Shown: one piece after another, positions 58,208 through 64,000 of the stretch
Position numbering within the stretch: position 1 is the first letter of the stretch
How the letters are laid out: the number at the start of each line of letters is the position of its first letter
Source of the DNA: Symsagittifera roscoffensis
Taxonomy: Eukaryota; Xenacoelomorpha; Acoela; Convolutidae
NCBI RefSeq assembly: GCF_963678635.1
Contig: NC_087065.1
Span: 43,713,430 to 43,777,429 of the forward strand
Reading direction: 5' to 3'
DNA length: 64,000 nt
Position numbers and translations under genes: made by a program
The notes under the pieces: generated by a model
Database searches by the model: none
Told to the model about the DNA's origin: nothing
Seen by the model: the letters and a program-made list of their open reading frames with translations, nothing else

Positions 58208-59323
58208 CTACAAACAACAGGCCTTTAGTTGAATTAAAACAAAGCGAGTTGCTTAGAATTTAAGGTATCTATTACATTGTACGTACTTTCAACAATAGTA
58301 TGTATACCTTGCCATTTGAAGACGGTGTTGTTTCGAGATATAATTTTTAAATTTTTGTGTGAAAATTATATTAAAAAACACAAAATGAACTACACAAAAT
58401 CAATTGTAGAGTTTTTTGAAGTGTAAGTGGCAAGCGCCGTTGCGTTTGAAAGACTAAAAATTCCGTCAATTGTCAAGGCGGAAGAATATCACACCAGAAA
58501 TTTTATAACAAGGTGCCAAATATTATGGAAAATGATTAATTTATTTAAAATTTGTTCTTTTGTTATCAGAGTGTCTCTCGCTATCCAGATTTTTGCATCT
58601 TGCATACTTTCGGGACCTTTTTTTCCGCCTTTTGTGTCGTTTTTTTTTCAGATTTTTCCCAGCATTCCAAGTTTGGATTTAGGTGATTGATTATAACGAA
58701 CAATTATTTTTTTGACAGTTACATTTCATTAAAATCGTGACATTTTCCAAAAGGATATAATTTTTTATAATCCATTATATTTAGCTATATTTCATACAGA
58801 AAAACTCATTAAGTTGATTATAATCGATTCTTATCAATTATTTTATAATTTTTTTGCCAGAAAATTGTCACTCAAAATGTATATGTACTTTTATATACTA
58901 TGTGTTAGTAGTTTTCTGCCAGTAACTTACCTCTAAAATATAGAAGTTTTGTCTCTGTTTGGTTCATCTGAACACAATGTTTTACCCCGAAAAAAAACCT
59001 TTATTGGCTATCCTTTTTCCTTTTTCCCATTGAAAAGCTCACGCGGTAGGTGAAAAATAAACTTCAAAACAAAACTAAATTAAACTTGAATTTGAAACAA
59101 CGTGCTGATAAAAAAACTATAAATGCGCATCATGAAACAACAATAATCGAGAAGAAATAAAAAACTAAAATTATGCATATCATATAATAAATTGAATTGA
59201 TCTGAAATCTGCTAAATCAATTTTCTCCTTTTTTCCCTTTTTCATATAAACCAAGGTCTATGAAAATCACAAATTATAAGCAATAGATGCAAGGTTGAGA
59301 ACAAAAACGGCAAGCAACAGGGA
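58208..59323. other. TH upstream intron
   Basis: AT-rich with 'ttataatcgatt' type motifs near 58740-58850. 'gcaagcgccgttgcg' (58431) resembles the 19-mer of the long inverted repeat near 51090. No exon identified. Confidence 0.45.
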
Positions 59324-59863
59324 TTATTGTTCTGACTTTCGATACGAAAGTACCGGAATATTTGTGCTCGGGGTGGGTTTTTTTTTCTTCAGACAAATTT
59401 CGACTTTTTAACTAGCCATTTTTGACGGAATTGTTTTATATCATTCGAAAGGTATTGTTGTCGTGAGCTCAAATTTGAAAAGATATTTCACTTGTGATCA
59501 TTTTTTAAAAAAAAGTTATGGGGGTGTAAAGGTTGCAATTTTGGCCAATTTGGGACATTTAACGCGCGATATATTCCGCGCTATTAACGCGTAAGCGGAG
59601 ATTTAATCCCTCTTATAAATCGTTCCAAATTGGTTGAACGAAGCTTATTTGCCAGAATTGAATTGTAACAAGTAGCGAAATCTATCCTTTAGTACTTTAT
59701 ATGGCGTGTGGGGGGATGATTTTTATTTTAAAAAATTCAAATTTTTGAAAAAAAAAATTTTCATTTTTTTTATTACTTTTAATTTTTTAATGATATTACT
59801 GCTCCATAAATCTTAAAGGGCAGTCGGAACATTCAGGGCTTCGCCCTGATACGAGCAGTCTTG
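59324..59863 (-). mobile_element. 0.54-kb non-autonomous element, inverted copy
   Basis: Reverse complement of 55640-56166 with a scatter of substitutions and small indels, and the same hairpins at both ends. The divergence makes it older than the 55 kb/62 kb duplication. Confidence 0.75.
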
Positions 59864-60458
59864 TAATCGTTTATAATCGATTGAATTGGATTTTTTCTGG
59901 ATAACAGATAAATTAGAAATTCGGATTAGAAAAATCGGTTATAATTGATTATAAATGATTGTAATTGAATCGAAAAATAGATGGATTAATAATTGTTTAT
60001 AATTGATTAATATGTATTCTAATTGATTGTAATTTGTTTCAAAAAGATATATTCTGATAGATTTTTCTTGATAATATTAGATTTTTACTCAACTTTTATA
60101 CAAATGGTGCTAAAATCATAATACAATTGATTATTAACGCTTGAAACTGGATGCGAGTCGCGACTGTTGCCACTATATGCAATTTGCGTCTGAGCATGAG
60201 TCGCGATCGTCGGCCCGAGCTTGTCGACCCTTTGCAGATTCTGGAATGTACGCTAAGAGATGTTAACTATAGGCATTCAATTGTTATAATTGTCATTTGT
60301 GAAACTGGAAATCATCTCTTCAAATTGATTTCGATCAAATTTCTTTGATATTTAATCTATTCTGTTGTTCTAACAAAATTATGCGAGCAAAAGTGTTGGG
60401 ATGTTTGCACAGTGAACACTATTTGGATTTCATTTAACTTTGAATATTTTGGCCAGCG
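59864..60458. other. AT-rich satellite-like stretch and 5' flank of the secreted-protein ORF
   Basis: 59865-60030 has repeated 'ttataattgatta' and 'taatcg.ttataatcgatt' motifs. 60140-60260 is GC-richer with no clear product. Confidence 0.45.
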
Positions 60459-61295
60459 ATGCGTATTTCATTTTTGCACAACATATTTTTAATTATTTGT
60501 TTTTCAATGTTATTTATTCCAGGTGCACAGCCCAACGATATTGTTGTAAACTCTACCGTCAATTCAAACTGGACTTCTTTGATGTTCATAATTCCAATTG
60601 ATGCTCCACGCAACATCTTGTCGAGTAGATGCCGACAACAATCTATTTATTATTGCTTACATGCCTTTGTCTCCGATCCCATCTCGTCCACTAGCAAAGC
60701 AGTGCAAGTTCGGTTCCGAGATCACATCGACCCACAAGACCCCACTGTGGTTGCCTTCAAATTCATCAAGTTCAGCGCTAGCCAAGAATGCCGACAACTG
60801 TTGGAACCTGTTTATCGTGACCATAATTTGTTTCTTTTTCATGATGGCTGTTGTTTAGATCATTACTGTCATTATTTTATGTTCGGTTATGGCCTAGCTT
60901 TATTGACACCGAAAGAATATTACGAAAAATTAACTGATTATACTGATGAAGGAAAAGTGCTGAATTTTATAATGGCTTACCACTCCCCAGATTGTGAAGC
61001 AAATGTAATCATGGAATTGGGATTCGGAAAAGGTGAAGTCAATACCATTCATTCATTTCGGGGTATGCCGCCCGAACAACCAGGTCTACCATATCTTCTC
61101 AAAGTTGGACATCACTGGGCACCAAAAATACCCTACGAGAACCCAAGGGACTTTATAACATTCAGTTGGTTCAAAAAGAATGTCATTTGTGCTGATCAAC
61201 CTTGGATTTGCTATAAGCCTGAACAGAGGTTCAAAAAGGCAAACAGATGGTGGCGCAGATTTTTCGGAAAACGCTTTCGTTTTGATAAACCCTAG
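60459..61295 (+). CDS. intronless secreted Cys-rich protein, 278 aa, unknown
   Basis: ATG followed by a clear signal peptide (about residues 1-24, 'NIFLIICFSMLFIPGAQP') and N-glycosylation sites (NST, NWT). Cys lie in pairs and a cluster ('DGCCLDHYCHYF') and near the C-terminus ('ICADQPWICY'). A strongly basic aromatic tail follows ('RWWRRFFGKRFRF'). There is no membrane segment after the signal. Base composition is coding-like and GC-richer than the flanks. It lies opposite to TH, between exon 58057-58207 and the duplicated segment. No family recognised. A host gene, a retrogene or transposon cargo are all possible. Confidence 0.7.
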   Translation: MRISFLHNIFLIICFSMLFIPGAQPNDIVVNSTVNSNWTSLMFIIPIDAPRNILSSRCRQQSIYYCLHAFVSDPISSTSKAVQVRFRDHIDPQDPTVVAFKFIKFSASQECRQLLEPVYRDHNLFLFHDGCCLDHYCHYFMFGYGLALLTPKEYYEKLTDYTDEGKVLNFIMAYHSPDCEANVIMELGFGKGEVNTIHSFRGMPPEQPGLPYLLKVGHHWAPKIPYENPRDFITFSWFKKNVICADQPWICYKPEQRFKKANRWWRRFFGKRFRFDKP

Positions 61296-62457
61296 TTGTA
61301 AATTTGAAATTGCTCATTTATTACAGTTAAATTGCTTAGCTATTACAGGAGATGAATCATTTCTTTGATCAAGCTTTCAAAACACAATTCACACCATTTA
61401 CAACAAAAGAATTCAGCTGACAGAACAATTAAGCAATTCTACAAACGACATTAATACTGCTCAGAATGACCTTGAAGTTATTCATATCGGTCATATATTT
61501 TGCACAGAAAACTCCTACTCATTATTTTTGAAAAAAATGTTTTGAGGAGAATGGTTGAACATACGCGGTTGGGATGTTTTTTTTTGTTATTCAGATCGAT
61601 TTTTTTTTAATTAGCTGTTTGTAGCAGTTTTTTCTAAAATAAAAACCGTGAAAGATATAGAGCTCAAAATAAGAAACATGCACCTGTGAAAAGTTTTGTT
61701 AAATTATGGCGAGTTATTATGACGTTTTTACATTTTTAAACTCCCAATTCCCAGAAGGCAACTTAATTCTTCCAAATAACGTGTTCCTAGCTGAAATATG
61801 TCACCGTTCTTTCTTGAACAGCATACCAGGGATTTTACAAAAATGAAAAAAAACTTAACTTCAAAAAAACAGCTCCAACAATCAGAGCTTTGCGCCAATA
61901 ACAAAGTGACGGAATGCGTGTGCTGTGTAACGCTTTATTCAGACAAACTTCGGATTCTTATACTTTCTCTGAAAAATTAGCAATTGCTCTTTATAATTAA
62001 TTCTGTCTGTTCCAACTTTTTGCAACTCTCTATGTAATTTGGTCTATTACAAAACAATAGGACGGCTCAAAAAACCAAAATGAATTGAAGCAAACTATTT
62101 GGTAGCATGCAAATTTATCATTTTATTTTTGTACATAGGTTTTCAAAAATATGGAAAAAAGTTCAAACTGTTTTTTTATTTATTATGAAAAGTTGCGTCA
62201 AATTTTTAATCAAAAACTTTTTCACAGACATTAAAACGCAGTCTGAAAATTCAGGCTTACCTTGCAAGTGACTGGGTTATTTTCATATTCACTGTTTGCC
62301 TTTGATTATGTTTGCTGTTGTTTTTCTTGATATCAAATAAGTATTTGTTTAGCTACAGGAAATTATGGCTAATTGGAAGCTAAAGAATATTTTATTTCAA
62401 GAAAATGTGAGCTTTTTGTTTATTATTGGCGATTGATTTGGTCTCGCATTTGGTCTT
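61296..62457. other. flank between the secreted-protein ORF and the duplicated segment
   Basis: AT-rich with no supported gene. No AATAAA was found close after the ORF stop; the first clear one is beyond 300 bp. Confidence 0.45.
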
Positions 62458-62728
62458 GCACCATTTAAATTTCTCATAAACTTCTGCTCAAATTTTACTT
62501 TTTGCGAGTTAAGTCGTAGTGAAATTTCAATAGTTAAAGAACCAACCTCATCTGAGCTGATTGCTTCAGCTTGAAAAAATTTTTGAATTTTTTTTTTCAA
62601 ATTTTCAAAGATTAGAAAAATTGTAATTGCTATCTTGTGAATCAATACAAGATTTCAAAAAGGCTGCAGGTCACTACAGACAAACAATCATTCACTGTGC
62701 ATAAACAGAAAAATTTGTGTTCACTTAC

Positions 62729-62796
62729 TGTTGGTATTGTTCTGCTAGCTTAGCTATTTCAGCTCGCCTGCTGCGGTATACCACGTCATTGAAACC
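62729..62796 (-). pseudogene. duplicated TH exon (GFNDVVYR), out of order
   Basis: Identical to 55362-55429 with intact splice sites. In transcription order it lies before exon 58207-58057 and carries 2 nt, whereas that exon starts in phase 0, so splicing the two would break frame. Not usable in the TH reading frame as placed. Confidence 0.8.
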
Positions 62797-62875
62797 CTAC
62801 AAGCTTGCTCATTAGCTAATTTAACATCAGTTTGGTTCCAATTATCAAAAAGAAAGAAACAAAGACAAACTCTAC

Positions 62876-62964
62876 CGGATGATCTTTGTCGAGGCTCGGA
62901 TCAAAGGACGACAGAACATTTTTGCATTTGTTCAATTCCAATATACTGCGTGGGTACCAAACCT
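62876..62964 (-). pseudogene. duplicated TH exon (WYPRSILEL), out of order
   Basis: Identical to 55509-55597 with splice sites. It may belong to a second partial or complete TH copy beyond the window, or to an assembly duplication. Confidence 0.8.
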
Positions 62965-64000
62965 CTAAAATGAACCAAATAATGATTATCTTTGTTTTAA
63001 AAGAAACAAGACTGCTCGTATCAGGGCGAAGCCCTGAATGTTCCGACTGCCTTTTAAGGTTTTATGGAGCAGTAATAACATTAAAAATTAAATGTAATAA
63101 AATTTAAAAAAAAAATTAAATTTGAATTTTTTTAAATGAAAATCCTCCCCCCACACGCCATTTAAAGTACAAAAAGATAGATTTAGCTCCTTGTAACAAT
63201 TCAATTATGGCAAATAAGCTTCTTTCAACCAATTTGGAACGATTTTAAGACGGATTAACTCTCCGCTTACGCGTTAATAGCGCGAAATATATCGCGCGTT
63301 AATTGTCCCAAATTGGCCAAAATGGCAATCTTTAAACCCCCATAACTTTACGAAAAATGATCACAGGTGAAATATCTTTTCAAATTTGAGCTCAAGGCAA
63401 CAATACCTTTTGAATGATATAAAAAAATTCTGTCAAAAATGGCTAGTTAAAAAGTCGAAATTTGTCTGAAGAAAAAAAACCCACCCCGAGCACAAATATT
63501 CCGTTACTTTCGTATCGAAAGTCGAAACAATAAATTCGTTTTCGAGAGTTAAGTACAAAACATAACTTTTCTTTATGCATTAATACTTATTCACTCGAGA
63601 GAACATCAAAGGCAATACTGGCTGTCGAGTGATGTCTCTGAAATTATTCTTCATTTCTTGTCTATGAAGAGTTGAGAGGAAAAACCCGAATTTTCAGTCT
63701 ACTTCTTTTTATCAAATCCCCCAACTTTAACTTAATGAATGAAATTTGTCTTAGTATAACGTTTAACCTACCAAAAAAGATTATCGAAATTGTTACTTTC
63801 CAGTATATACAATTTTCTGAGTTAGCGCAGAACGTTTTTCAATTTTACTTAATTCAAATCCATAAAAGACTTTATCAACGGCCTGTCAAAAAGAATGAGC
63901 ATGCTCAATAATTTTCTCAGTCTGCTAACGAACTTTTTTCCTTTGATTAATTTGTAACTTTTGTGTTTTTAACTTTTCACTTGAGTAGTAATCTTGAGTG

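Larger units (their letters stand above)
62458..64000 (-). repeat. segmental duplication, copy 2 (runs off the window)
   Basis: Matches 55091-56633 at a constant offset of 7,367 bp with no difference seen. It contains copies of two TH exons and of the 0.5-kb element (63007-63533). The left junction follows 'tttggtctt' and is abrupt. Confidence 0.9.

Noticed and set aside
62729-62964. Extra TH exons as functional alternative exons
   Set aside because: Their phase does not fit exon 58057-58207 and their order is wrong; treated as a duplication or artefact.
1-64000. CRISPR arrays, bacterial operons, rRNA
   Set aside because: No spaced identical short repeats of CRISPR type, no ribosome binding site pattern and no rRNA motifs; spliced animal genes show the DNA is eukaryotic.

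Overview
This window is metazoan nuclear DNA: AT-rich, long introns, GT-AG splicing, and two animal genes recognised from spliced exons. A (+)-strand gene (exons 3262-7714) ends in a coiled coil plus FYVE zinc finger like the C-terminus of EEA1. A (-)-strand gene (exons 58207 down to 10791) encodes the catalytic domain of an aromatic amino acid hydroxylase, best read as tyrosine hydroxylase (TH). The phylum cannot be named from sequence alone; an invertebrate is likely because of the divergence and the transposon content.

Layout. 1-7830: end of the EEA1-like gene, whose introns hold at least four copies of one repeat, a TA-flanked MITE and tRNA-like SINE traces. 7830-10790: intergenic. 10791-58207 (-): nine TH exons whose phases join into 336 codons including the stop. 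Six exons lie at 53.7-58.2 kb and three at 10.8-11.9 kb, separated by a 41.8-kb intron. That intron holds, in order: an old (-)-oriented Ty3/gypsy relic (12083-36752); a young 18,917-bp LTR retroelement inserted in it (17221-36137); a GC-rich island with a truncated gag-protease (about 37.3-39.8 kb); clustered dispersed repeats (40.8-45.6 kb); and a diverged long inverted repeat (45.9-53.3 kb). Upstream of the TH exons are a LINE endonuclease fragment, an inverted copy of a 0.53-kb element, an intronless ORF for a secreted Cys-rich protein (60459-61295) and an apparently exact repeat of 55091-56633 at 62458-64000 that carries second copies of two TH exons.

The centrepiece is the 18.9-kb element. 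Its two 410-bp LTRs look identical, and a 4-bp target duplication (AATC) flanks it. It carries a long leader, a basic 155-aa ORF overlapping gag-pol, one uninterrupted 2740-aa Gag-Pro-RT-RNaseH-Integrase frame of Ty3/gypsy order, two tiny hydrophobic ORFs joined by an ATGA overlap, a 378-codon Pro/Ser/Thr/Gln-rich frame with no ATG, an 872-aa Env-like membrane protein with a PTAP motif in its tail, and a further frame of about 600 codons, joined to env by another ATGA overlap and interrupted by a single TAA. The coding strand is A-rich and G-poor, unlike the host exons. A large, apparently young retrovirus-like element with several unassigned genes is the best candidate here for an undescribed system.
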